In this document: piece after piece, positions 8,985-16,998 of the stretch | How the letters are laid out: each line of letters opens with the position of its first letter | Position numbering within the stretch: the stretch's first letter is position 1 | Source of the DNA: CALVGQ01 sp964370435 | GTDB lineage: Bacteria; Bacillota_I; Bacilli_A; Erysipelotrichales; Erysipelotrichaceae | Direction: 5' to 3' | NCBI GenBank assembly: GCA_964370435.1 | Contig: CAYJJG010000001.1 | Coordinates: 62,001-126,000, forward strand | DNA: 64,000 bases | Program-made: the position numbers and the translations under genes | The notes under the pieces: generated by a model | The model's database searches: none | Told to the model about the DNA's origin: nothing | The model's input: the letters and a program-made list of their open reading frames with translations, nothing else

Positions 8985-9305
8985 ATGAAAAAAGTATTAT
9001 TTACTTTATTAGCTGCATTATTATTAACTGGTTGTAGTGCTGGTGGATCAGACGAAGTTAAAACTACTGGAACAGTTGAAGCACATAACGGACCTTTAAC
9101 TGTTGAAGTAACAAGAGAAGGTGACAAAATCACTGCTGTTGAAATTACTGATCATGTAGAAACTCCTGGCATTGCAGATCCTGCACTAACTGAAGTTCCT
9201 GCTGCAATCGTAGAAGCTAACTCTACAGAAGTTGAAGCAATCTCTGGAGCTACAATTACTTCTAATGCAATCATGTCAGCTGTTGAAGCTGCAATCGCCG
9301 AGTAA
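8985..9305 (+). CDS. FMN-binding domain lipoprotein
   Basis: A 106-residue protein. The signal peptide ends in a lipobox LLTGC (Cys17), so it should be anchored on the outer face of the membrane. The rest is one FMN_bind domain ending in AISGATITS, the S/T-G-A-T pattern where the ApbE flavin transferase attaches FMN to Thr. The start is the second ATG, because GGAGG overlaps the first. The same domain forms the N-terminal part of the fumarate-reductase-like protein at 46632-48491, so this may be a free electron-carrier module for extracytoplasmic flavoproteins. No apbE gene is in the window. Confidence 0.88.
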   Translation: MKKVLFTLLAALLLTGCSAGGSDEVKTTGTVEAHNGPLTVEVTREGDKITAVEITDHVETPGIADPALTEVPAAIVEANSTEVEAISGATITSNAIMSAVEAAIAE

Positions 9306-9314
9306 TTAAGCAAA

Positions 9315-9335
9315 ACAACCCTTCGGGGTTTTTTT
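9315..9335 (+). terminator. UUCG-tetraloop terminator
   Basis: AACCC-TTCG-GGGTT followed by a run of T, ten bases after the lipoprotein stop codon. Confidence 0.9.
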
Positions 9336-9355
9336 ATTTCTCCAAATTATTAATT

Positions 9356-9404
9356 AAAAAGGCTTATAGAAGATGATATTCATCATTCCTCTATAAGCCT
9401 TTTT
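9356..9404 (-). terminator. terminator facing the flavodoxin gene
   Basis: AAAAAGGCTTATAGA pairs with TCTATAAGCCTTTTT. The A and T runs on both sides let it work in both directions between two convergent genes. Confidence 0.8.
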
Positions 9405-9436
9405 AATAATTATTCAACTTTATCAGCTTAACTTGC

Positions 9437-9847
9437 TCACGCTAACTTTTCTCCTAATGTAAAACATGCATTTTGAGCACTTTCATCAGGAATTTCATTA
9501 CGTATACAAGTTTCTACTGATTGAGCAACTGTTTCAGCTTCCCAGTTACGCATCCATTCTCCATCTCCCCAACCAGATGATCCAAATAATACTACTTTTT
9601 TATCACTTAGATTGTTTTTTACACTGTCCCACATTGGTTGGAATTCTGATTCTTCTAAAACTTCTGCTCCCATAGATGGGCAACCAAACGCTACTACTTC
9701 ATAATTAGCCAATACATCAGCATTGAACGTTGATGCATTTAATAAATCTACCTCAGCTCCTTTTGATTTCGCGCCATCAGCTACAAAGTTTGCCATTGCT
9801 TCTGTATTTCCTGTGCCACTCCAATAAACTACTGCTATTTTACTTAT
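9437..9847 (-). CDS. flavodoxin, apparently without a standard start codon
   Basis: The reading frame encodes a short-chain flavodoxin of about 136 residues: IAVVYWSGTGNTEAMA, which is the FMN phosphate loop, then FGCPSMGAE, VVLFGSSGWGDGEWM and a normal C-terminus. Flavodoxins carry single electrons between redox enzymes. The only ATG in frame (at 9796) would drop the phosphate loop. The codon where the family starts is ATA at 9845-9847, where ATG would be expected. An AAGGAG site lies about 23 bases upstream, in front of an out-of-frame ATG that stops after seven codons. It is either newly inactivated or uses a rare start. It follows the broken DUF3793 gene in the same direction. Confidence 0.7.
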   Translation of the reverse strand: MSKIAVVYWSGTGNTEAMANFVADGAKSKGAEVDLLNASTFNADVLANYEVVAFGCPSMGAEVLEESEFQPMWDSVKNNLSDKKVVLFGSSGWGDGEWMRNWEAETVAQSVETCIRNEIPDESAQNACFTLGEKLA

Positions 9848-10065
9848 TTTATTTTTATATGATTCATACGCTCCTTACTAGCGATAAGATCATATTCTCC
9901 TCTCATTTTTTTATACCTATTACATCTATACATTTATGAATACAGATTTAGTAAGAATTAATTCTATATTCTAAAGTTGTCTAATACTGTAATGTATAAA
10001 TTTTAATTTTATATACATCCTAGTGGTTCACTAGTGTTGTATCGAGTTATTAAATATTAAGCCCA

Positions 10066-10619
10066 TTAATTACATACTGTTAGTTGATTGATATTTCTAC
10101 CTTGTGACCATAATTGTTTGTATATTTGCATACATTTGTCAAATTTCGCAAGTTTAATCAATGTTTCCTCCACATTACAATATACCTTCCAGTATTTACA
10201 TGCACTACAATTCTGTCCTTTATTACAGATAAAGGTTTCTACATCTTCTGGTGGATATCCTAAGAATAATCCAATTTCGTGTGGAAACTCTTCACAATTA
10301 GAGAGTCTTGTAGATAATCTTCTTATTGCATCTTCTACTTTTAAACTACTATATCCATATCGTTCTAATATTATTTTTGATCGATTGTCTTCTATATCAT
10401 TCATTAACATATTTTTTCTATAAAGATATATTAAGGCGATATTTTTAGTTTGTTTTACAATTTTAAAAGTCACACCTTTATCCTTTAAAATGATTCAAGT
10501 TGTGCTATATCTTCATATAGTAATTCACTACTATGCTATTTAACATTAAACAAACTTGCAGTTTTAAAACCTGCAAGAGTTAAAGAGCAATGCTCTATTA
10601 TTGACTGTTCTAGGTTCAT
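10066..10619 (-). pseudogene. DUF3793 family gene, inactivated
   Basis: The full family sequence can be followed in two pieces. From ATG at 10619, with an AAGGTGGG site, the frame reads MNLEQSIIEHCSLTLAGFK and then hits TAG at 10536-10538. After a one-base loss near the ESF/LKDKG junction the rest continues as GVTFKIVKQTKNIALIYLYRKN to the normal C-terminus (FPHEIGLFLGYPPEDV, CxxCKYWKVYC). DUF3793 proteins have no settled function; as I recall they often neighbour DUF2325, flavodoxin and Feo iron-uptake genes. It starts 8 bases after the DUF2325 gene. Confidence 0.8.
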
Positions 10620-10627
10620 AACCCACC

Positions 10628-10903
10628 TTAAATTGTCGCTAAGACATTTTTAAGAGCAGATAGTGAGCTTGAGTGAACATGAGTGACTTTTGCATTACAG
10701 CGCTTAGCTTCACAATTGGCACAAGCAACCAGTTTATGAGAAACCGTATTCGTAAATAATATAATCAGGTCTGGTGATCCTATTTTCTCTTTAACTCCTC
10801 TTTTCATTCTTGTAAAAATTTTTGCTTTACAGCCAAATTCTTTACAGGCATCAAGATATCGTCTTTCCATTCCTTCATTACCACCAATAATTACAATACT
10901 CAT
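10628..10903 (-). CDS. DUF2325 domain protein
   Basis: A 91-residue protein with the compact DUF2325 pattern: IVIIGGNEGMERRY at the start, the KIFTRMKRGV stretch, DLIILFTNTVSHKL, and the cysteines CANCEAKRC near residues 60-70, followed by VTHVHSSSLSALKNVL. The role is unknown; the Cys cluster suggests metal or redox sensing, which is inference. It is the first and only intact gene of a three-gene operon (DUF2325, DUF3793, flavodoxin) with a near-consensus promoter and a palindrome just after the transcription start. Confidence 0.88.
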   Translation of the reverse strand: MSIVIIGGNEGMERRYLDACKEFGCKAKIFTRMKRGVKEKIGSPDLIILFTNTVSHKLVACANCEAKRCNAKVTHVHSSSLSALKNVLATI

Positions 10904-10972
10904 AATATATCTCCTTTACTAAAGTTTGCCACGACTAACTTAACAGTAAAAACTAAGCCGCTTATAGCGGTT

Positions 10973-10988
10973 GTTAGATGCACCTAAC
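10973..10988. promoter_or_regulatory. candidate operator of the DUF2325 operon
   Basis: GTTAGATGCACCTAAC is an inverted repeat matching at 7 of 8 arm positions and sits just downstream of the expected transcription start. It loosely recalls TTAG...CTAA boxes of iron-responsive DtxR-type regulators, but differs from the palindrome in front of feoA in this window. Confidence 0.4.
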
Positions 10989-10997
10989 TTTAACAAA

Positions 10998-11026
10998 AAT
11001 ATACATTGTTATCTTTTTTTTGTCAA
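10998..11026 (-). promoter_or_regulatory. near-consensus promoter of the DUF2325 operon
   Basis: On the minus strand TTGACA and TATATT are 17 bases apart, about 95 bases before the DUF2325 start codon. Confidence 0.75.
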
Positions 11027-11084
11027 CTTATATTATATTGACATTATATATAATTTTATAACAGCGTTATGTGAGGTGCTTTAG

Positions 11085-11298
11085 TTGAGCTATTCATAAT
11101 CACTGTAGTAGTAAACAAAAATTATTTGAAAAACTTCTTAAAGAGTTTGTAGATACTTTACTTAAACGATTTATTGACCTGCATGAAATTGTAGATGAAA
11201 GCTTTTATTGCACCATTAGAGACGATAGGGAAGATCATTCTAACGATTCTTACATTGTTCTAGATTTTATTTATGATCACTTTGAATTATCTAAATAA
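11085..11298 (+). pseudogene. remnant of a small unidentified gene
   Basis: From 11089 an open stretch of about 69 codons encodes AIHNHCSSKQKLFEKLLKEF and ends LDFIYDHFELSK before TAA. It lacks a start in frame. A GTGAGGTG site followed by TTG at 11085 is in another frame, as if one base had been lost within the first codons. Composition looks like coding DNA, but I do not recognise the family. It stands divergent from the DUF2325 operon and ahead of a broken ABC exporter gene. Confidence 0.4.
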
Positions 11299-11326
11299 GT
11301 TATCTGTTTTTATTCAGGAACAAAAT

Positions 11327-11777
11327 ATGAAAAATAAACAATAACTTCTATTCAAGCTTTTTAGCTTTGTAGTCAATTACAAATACTTAACACAATTAGG
11401 CATGCTTTTATCGAGGCTTAGTGCCATGGGTGCTATGGTGATTTATATGGTGGCACTTATGTTTAATCATATTGCTGCTTATCACATCACAAAGAACATT
11501 AAAAAACAGCACTGAACCATATCATGTCATTACCTTTTTAATTTTTCAATTAAATGGCTAATGGTAAATTACACCGCATTATTAATGAGAGTGCTTAGGC
11601 ATCAGAAACTTACTTAGCGCATCAATTACCTTACTTAGTGAGGGCTTATACTACCACTATTGCAGCCCTTATTATATTATTTGTTTTTGATCCATGACTT
11701 GGATTAGTAAGTTTTATTTATTAATACTAGTAGCAGTTGAAATGATGTCGACAATGATGACTCATTTGATATCAGTT
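11327..11777 (+). pseudogene. ABC exporter membrane-domain remnant
   Basis: Although riddled with stops, the fragments line up with the membrane domain of a fused permease/ATPase ABC exporter. After an ATG with a CAGGAA site come LFKLFSFVVNYKYLTQLGML, then (after an internal deletion) VALMFNHIAAYHITKNIKKQ, then ANGKLHRIINESA-stop-ASETYLAHQLP, then IAALIILFVFDP-stop-LGLVS. The TGA after FDP probably replaced a TGG Trp codon. The rest of the membrane domain and the whole ATPase domain are gone. Confidence 0.75.
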
Positions 11778-11828
11778 TAAGCATGAATGTTTTCACGTTT
11801 TCATTGATAAAGATAAAATATCTTAGAA

Positions 11829-12089
11829 ATGACTAGAGTGTTTATAAAAGATGGAATCCTGCTAGCTACCTTCTATATTGAAGGAAAGAGTTAAATTACT
11901 GATTTTTTCACAAAGAATACATTAGCTAGAAAAGGATGTCTTTCAGTTTTTTTCGATAATGAAATTGTAGTAAAAGATAGATTAACAAAAAAAATTGAAA
12001 TCGAAATTCTCTCTGCCTATGGTTCATAATCTACTTTTATTCCAGAAAAGTTTGAAATCAATTTCTATAATATGCTTTCATCAAAATAA
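11829..12089 (+). pseudogene. unidentified short gene with two nonsense codons
   Basis: One frame of about 86 codons runs from ATG to TAA and reads MTRVFIKDGILLATFYIEGK, then a stop, then TDFFTKNTLARKGCLSVFFD...KDRLTKKIEIEILSAYGS, then a second stop and a short tail ending MLSSK. The continuous frame with only two TAA codons suggests recent decay. I do not recognise the family. No clear ribosome binding site precedes it. Confidence 0.4.
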
Positions 12090-12096
12090 TGCAATT

Positions 12097-12143
12097 TAAA
12101 AACCGCTTCCCTTTATTGCCTTCAATATCGAGTGCGGTTTTTT
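12097..12143 (-). terminator. terminator after the DUF1846 gene
   Basis: AAACCGC and GCGGTTT arms enclose a long loop, with T runs on the minus-strand side, ten bases past the stop codon. Confidence 0.5.
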
Positions 12144-12152
12144 CCTTATTAT

Positions 12153-13640
12153 TTAGTTCTTTTGATATAGTTTGTTAGAATGATATGTTGGCTCACTAGT
12201 AATATTCATTTTTAAACTTCTTAAAGTTTCTTCATCAACTTCAGCTAAGATGACTGTTGAATGCACTTGTGCTCCTTCTAGCTTTTCAAGTTGTTTTATT
12301 GCTGCATGGGATATTGGATTATTAGTTGCTGCTATGGATAAAGCAATCAATACCTCATCAGTATGTAGCCTTGGATTTTCATTTCCCAGGTGATTAATTT
12401 TTAATTGCTGAATAGGATCAATAACAGCTGGTGAGATTAGTGGTATATCCTCATTTATTCCACCTAAATATTTTAAAGCATTTAATATTGCTGCACTACT
12501 AGGTCCCATCAATTCACTAGTCTTACCACTCACTATAGTTCCATCAGTAAGCTCTATAGCTACTGCCGGATTACCACTTTCTTTTGATTTGTCAAGTGCT
12601 ACTTTAACACAACGTCGATCATCAATTGATATATTAGCTTGATTCATCAATAACTCAATTTTAGTTAAGCTTTCTTTACTCACTAATTCTTTACGATAAT
12701 CACGCAGGGCATCATAATATCGTCTTATTATTTCTTGCTTACTTGCTGTTCTTGCAGCATTATCATCTATAATGCAGTGTCCTGCCATATTCACACCCAT
12801 ATCCGTCGGTGATTTATATGGGGATTTACCTGCTATTTTCTCAAATAGAGAATTTAATACTGGATATACCTCAACATCACGATTATAATTTACAACCGTT
12901 TCATTATAAGCTTCTAAATGAAATGGATCAATCATGTTAATATCATTTAAATCAGCAGTTGCCGCTTCATAAGCTAAATTCACTGGATGATTTAAAGATA
13001 GGTTATATACTGGAAATGTTTCAAATTTAGCATATCCTGATTTAATATTTCTTTTATAATCATGATACAACTGTGATAAACACGTTGCCATTTTACCGCT
13101 TCCTGGTCCTGGTGCTGTAACTACAATAAGCTCTCGTGTAGTTTCAATATATTCATTTCTTCCAAAGCCCTCTTCTGATAAAATAAAAGGAACATTGCTA
13201 GGATATCCATCAATAAGATAGTGAAGCACTACATTTATCCCTAACCCCTCCAGTTTTTTCTTGAAACTATCTGTTGCATTTTGATTAGCATAGTGTGTTA
13301 TAACTACACTACCTACATAAAAATTGAAACTTCTAAAAGCATCAATTAAACGTAGTACATCTAAATCGTAAGTGATTTTTAAATCACTACGGATTTTGTT
13401 TTTTTCAATATCTACGGCATTTATAACAATAACTATTTCAACATTTTCTTTTAGTTCGCACAACATTTTTATTTTTGTATCAGGCTTAAATCCAGGCAAT
13501 ATGCGTGAAGCATGTAAATCATCAAACAACTTGCCACCAAACTCTAAATAAAGTTTATTGTCAAACATAGCAATCCTTTTCTTGATTTTTTCAGATTGAC
13601 TTTTAACATAGAGTTCATAATCAAAAGCTTTTTTAATCAT
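12153..13640 (-). CDS. DUF1846 family protein
   Basis: A 495-residue cytoplasmic protein that spans the full DUF1846 family length. Landmarks are FDNKLYLEFGGKLFDDLHASRILPGF near residues 26-50, the nucleotide-loop-like TAPGPGSGKMATC around 175-187, FETFPVYNLSLNHPVNLAYEAATADL near 210-240, and NNPISHAAIKQLEKLEGAQVHSTVIL at the C-terminus. Its reaction is not established; the GSGK loop suggests nucleotide binding. It lies 33 bases after the PTS permease gene on the same strand, so the two are probably co-transcribed. Confidence 0.9.
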   Translation of the reverse strand: MIKKAFDYELYVKSQSEKIKKRIAMFDNKLYLEFGGKLFDDLHASRILPGFKPDTKIKMLCELKENVEIVIVINAVDIEKNKIRSDLKITYDLDVLRLIDAFRSFNFYVGSVVITHYANQNATDSFKKKLEGLGINVVLHYLIDGYPSNVPFILSEEGFGRNEYIETTRELIVVTAPGPGSGKMATCLSQLYHDYKRNIKSGYAKFETFPVYNLSLNHPVNLAYEAATADLNDINMIDPFHLEAYNETVVNYNRDVEVYPVLNSLFEKIAGKSPYKSPTDMGVNMAGHCIIDDNAARTASKQEIIRRYYDALRDYRKELVSKESLTKIELLMNQANISIDDRRCVKVALDKSKESGNPAVAIELTDGTIVSGKTSELMGPSSAAILNALKYLGGINEDIPLISPAVIDPIQQLKINHLGNENPRLHTDEVLIALSIAATNNPISHAAIKQLEKLEGAQVHSTVILAEVDEETLRSLKMNITSEPTYHSNKLYQKN

Positions 13641-13673
13641 TATTAAAACACCTCCTTATATTAAAATTATTAT

Positions 13674-15224
13674 TTAATCTACTTTTCTTTTAGCATCCTT
13701 CATTTTTCTGCTTACTTCTTTTTTTATAATTGTACTCGAAGCACCAAAGAATATAGCAAAACCTGCTCGTACTTCTACCACTTTAGTAGCCCCTAAGCGA
13801 TGAAGTTGATCAAAATTAATTAATGAAGCGTCATCAATTTGAATAACTACTCTAAATATTGAAGAGTTTATTCGTTTAATATTATCTAGACCACCTGTTG
13901 CCATAACAAAACCATCAACCACTTTTTTTGTTTGAACTGTATTAAACAGGTTAAGTGCTAATGATCGATAATAAATTTGAGTTAATGCAAAATAAAGCAT
14001 AAATACGATAACACCTATAATTGCAATAGTCATAATCGTTGTGTAGGCTTCGGGATTTCTAACGTAAACTAAGATATCAAAAATATTACCTGGCATTGCC
14101 GCAATAGCATTACCAGTAAAACTAAACCCAAAATAAATACTCATTGCTTGGCAGGTTGCGAATAAAAAGCCAGTAATAATTAAATGGCCTATAAACAACA
14201 TCGGAGCCATGATTAATAAGAATATTTCAAGTGGTAATAATGTTCCACCTAATAATGATAATAAAATAGCCATAAAGAAGAATATACGATAACGTTTTCT
14301 TTCCATCTTATCTGTATATAAAGAATATAATGCTATTAACATTCCTGGAACCGCAAATAAGTTAATTATGTAATAAGGAGTAATGAATCTTCCATACCCT
14401 ATTGGTAATGTGCCTTGTGCAACTTGTGCCATCCATATGCTTACATCTCCTGTATATCCAATACCAGTGATATCTATCCAAGAGCCACCCATTTCACTAA
14501 ACCAGAAAGCATTTCTAATTATACCTCCAAGATTAAACACTGATAAAAAACGATCTAATATACCATAAATAAATAAATGCATAGGATTGTTTATATCACT
14601 AGCAATAAACTCAAAAACTTCATTTAAGCCTTGAAGTACTATTGGCCACAATATACTATAAAGCAAGCCTAGAATAATTGATCCACATAGAATTAATATA
14701 ATAGCATAGGTATTTTTATCAATAAATGCAAAAAGTCCATATTGATTTTTATTACGAGATTTTCTATAACTCCAACGTGCCAAAAGACCAGCAGAAAGCA
14801 CTCCAAACAATCCTGTTTGTATAGGATATTGAATCGCTCCATTAATACCAGGAATATTTGTAGTACTTAATGATATCCCAAATACTGAGCGATAAAATAT
14901 TGGATCTAGTGCTTGGGTACTAAAATACATAGTTGTGATTAAAAATACAAAATACCCAATTAATCCTACTTCACTTTGGATACCTTGAGCTCCTTTTCTA
15001 GACAGCATTTTCACCAAAATAAAAAAAGGAAAATTTACGATAATAAAATTACCAATTGTTCTAATGAAATAAGCAACTTGATAAATTAAATCTCCATTTA
15101 TTGGGAAAAATAATGTAAAGTTTGGGTTTAATAGTAATGTTCCTGTACAGAATAAAATTGATGCTATAAACAACAACTTTAACGGGAACTGAAAAATATT
15201 TAATAATGTGTGCCATTTCCTCAT
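13674..15224 (-). CDS. glucose-family PTS EIIC permease with Cys-less IIB-like domain
   Basis: About 516 residues. The first ~420 form a polytopic membrane domain of the glucose/glucoside EIIC type, and the last ~80 form an EIIB-like domain (GGLDNIKRINSSIFRVVIQIDD...LGATKVVEVRAGFAIFFG). In active IIB domains a Cys precedes the TRLR-like strand; here that place reads SSIFRV, with Ser, so the usual phosphocysteine is missing. It might be phosphorylated differently, serve as a regulator, or depend on another IIB. The ATG start at 15224 follows GAGGTG; an upstream TTG is less likely. Confidence 0.8.
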   Translation of the reverse strand: MRKWHTLLNIFQFPLKLLFIASILFCTGTLLLNPNFTLFFPINGDLIYQVAYFIRTIGNFIIVNFPFFILVKMLSRKGAQGIQSEVGLIGYFVFLITTMYFSTQALDPIFYRSVFGISLSTTNIPGINGAIQYPIQTGLFGVLSAGLLARWSYRKSRNKNQYGLFAFIDKNTYAIILILCGSIILGLLYSILWPIVLQGLNEVFEFIASDINNPMHLFIYGILDRFLSVFNLGGIIRNAFWFSEMGGSWIDITGIGYTGDVSIWMAQVAQGTLPIGYGRFITPYYIINLFAVPGMLIALYSLYTDKMERKRYRIFFFMAILLSLLGGTLLPLEIFLLIMAPMLFIGHLIITGFLFATCQAMSIYFGFSFTGNAIAAMPGNIFDILVYVRNPEAYTTIMTIAIIGVIVFMLYFALTQIYYRSLALNLFNTVQTKKVVDGFVMATGGLDNIKRINSSIFRVVIQIDDASLINFDQLHRLGATKVVEVRAGFAIFFGASSTIIKKEVSRKMKDAKRKVD

Positions 15225-15355
15225 ATTTGAACACCTCAATATTATAATATCATAAATAAATGATGATTAAAAGTAAACTACAAAAACAATAGGTATTACT
15301 TTATATAAGTTTAAATTTATGTTAATATAATGTCATTGTTGCATAGGAGAAAACC

Positions 15356-15778
15356 ATGGAAATAAAAGTTGCTAAAACACAGAAAGAACTATTTGGATTA
15401 GTACAATTAAGGACTGAGGTTTTCGTGTTGGAACAACAAGTAGATTTATTAATTGAACAAGACAAGAAAGATTATAATGCTATTCATTATGTTGCACTGA
15501 TTGATGATAAAGTTGTCGGTTGTCTTCGAATTCTTGAAGAAAATGATTTTGTCACTATTGGAAGATTAGCTGTAAAAAAAGATTATCGCAATCAAAAAAT
15601 CGGAAAATCATTACTTCTAGCTATAGAAAATGATCCTACTGTTATTAAAAAAGGAAAAATTAACATTCACGCTCAAATTGCTGTTAAGGATTTTTATTTA
15701 GCATTAGGCTATAGCCCTATTGGTTCTGCCTTTTATGAAGCAAACATTGAACACATTATAATGGAGAAAATATTATGA
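15356..15778 (+). CDS. GNAT family N-acetyltransferase
   Basis: A 140-residue protein with the GNAT fold order: RTEVFVLEQQVD near residues 20-30, VALIDDKVVGCLRI, then the acetyl-CoA loop region VKKDYRNQKIGKSLL near 78-92 and a C-terminal ALGYSPIGSAFYE. It resembles the ElaA/YjcF-like branch, whose acceptors are poorly known. An AGGAG site precedes ATG. The next gene (rodA-type) overlaps its end by four bases. Confidence 0.9.
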   Translation: MEIKVAKTQKELFGLVQLRTEVFVLEQQVDLLIEQDKKDYNAIHYVALIDDKVVGCLRILEENDFVTIGRLAVKKDYRNQKIGKSLLLAIENDPTVIKKGKINIHAQIAVKDFYLALGYSPIGSAFYEANIEHIIMEKIL

Positions 15779-16956
15779 GTAGAACAAATGGTAAAAAATA
15801 CTCCATAGACTTTATACTTTTAGGCATTTTAGTAGCTCTGGCGATAATTAGCGTTGTTGCCATCTATCTTTCTGAACCAATAATGAGTGCCTACTTGCGT
15901 GATTCTGATTTATGGATGAAGCAAATACAATGGTTTCTTATCGGTGCTGCTTTTTGCATAGTTTTGATTTATTTTGGAATCGATCGTACATTTACAGGAG
16001 TTAAAATATTTTATTGGGTCTTAAATGGTCTTCTATTTTTACTGCTTATCGATAAATTTTTAATCGATTTACCGCTAATTAGACCAGTTAACGGAACAAC
16101 TGCATGGTATCAGATACCCTATATCGGCTCTTTTCAGCCAAGCGAATTTATGAAGATTGTTTTGATTATATTTTGCGCAAACATTATTCATGAGCATAAT
16201 GAGAACAAACAAGAATTATCTTATCAAAGTGATTTAGAATTATTTTATAAAATATTGAAATTCGCTGCTTTACCTTTAGTTCTAATCCTTCTTCAACCCG
16301 ATACTGGAATACCTATTATTGTGGTAATTAGCATTGCCGTTATGTTATGTATTTCTGGTATAAAAAGCCAATGGATTATTTATGGTGGATTAACATTGTT
16401 TATTGTATTAAGTGGATTTCTAATCCTTTATGAACTAAATCCCAATTTATTAAATCAAATCTTTGGTGGCGGTTATCGTTTAACAAGAATTTATGGTTGG
16501 CTTGATGTCGAGTTATATAGTTCATCTTGGGGACATCAGCTTTATACATCATTAATGACAGTCGGCGCTTCAGGATTAAATGGCATCTCCTTAAATGAAG
16601 CTATTATTTATTTCCCTGAACCGCAGACTGACTTTATATTTACAGTAATAGCTCAAAATTTTGGGCTAATGGGGACGTCTTTAGTAATCTTCTTATGTCT
16701 AGCACTAGACTTAAAGCTCCTTCACATCGCCTTTAATCACCATAGTAATCGTGAACGTTTATTACTTTGCGGTGCTGTAGGGATGCTTATGTATCAACAA
16801 TTTCAAAACATGGGAATGATTGTTGGTATTCTTCCAATCACTGGTATAACCTTACCCTTTATTTCTTATGGTGGTAGTAGCATGATTTCTTACATGATAC
16901 CACTTGCTATTGCCTTCACTATGTCTAGTGACAACTTACAAAAACATAAACACTAA
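15775..16956 (+). CDS. RodA/FtsW/SpoVE family glycosyltransferase
   Basis: A 393-residue membrane protein of the SEDS family, which polymerises lipid II into peptidoglycan glycan strands. It shows about ten hydrophobic helices, the PSEFMKI motif near residues 122-128, LLQPDTGIPII, and the C-terminal PFISYGGSSMISYMIPLAIAF. It overlaps the GNAT gene (ATGA), so the two are coupled. RodA is likelier than FtsW given the length and no neighbouring division genes, but the sequence alone does not settle this. Confidence 0.9.
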   Translation: MSRTNGKKYSIDFILLGILVALAIISVVAIYLSEPIMSAYLRDSDLWMKQIQWFLIGAAFCIVLIYFGIDRTFTGVKIFYWVLNGLLFLLLIDKFLIDLPLIRPVNGTTAWYQIPYIGSFQPSEFMKIVLIIFCANIIHEHNENKQELSYQSDLELFYKILKFAALPLVLILLQPDTGIPIIVVISIAVMLCISGIKSQWIIYGGLTLFIVLSGFLILYELNPNLLNQIFGGGYRLTRIYGWLDVELYSSSWGHQLYTSLMTVGASGLNGISLNEAIIYFPEPQTDFIFTVIAQNFGLMGTSLVIFLCLALDLKLLHIAFNHHSNRERLLLCGAVGMLMYQQFQNMGMIVGILPITGITLPFISYGGSSMISYMIPLAIAFTMSSDNLQKHKH

Positions 16957-16960
16957 CCAA

Positions 16961-16996
16961 AAAACAAGACACTTCATTATGAAGTATCTTGTTTTC
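16961..16996. terminator. bidirectional terminator
   Basis: AAAACAAGACACTTC and GAAGTATCTTGTTTT pair around a short loop between the convergent rodA-type and TIR-Sel1 genes. Confidence 0.85.
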
Positions 16997-16998
16997 TT

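Noticed and set aside
10904..10990. Riboswitch-like leader before DUF2325
   Set aside because: Only a small CCGC/GCGG hairpin and the palindrome are present; nothing matches a known riboswitch fold and the leader is short.
11500..11760. Possible use of TGA as Trp (FDP-TGA-LGL)
   Set aside because: TGA ends intact genes elsewhere in the window (for example the first chromate transporter gene and feoA), TGG is the normal Trp codon, and TAG and TAA also interrupt the same islet. Decay explains it better.
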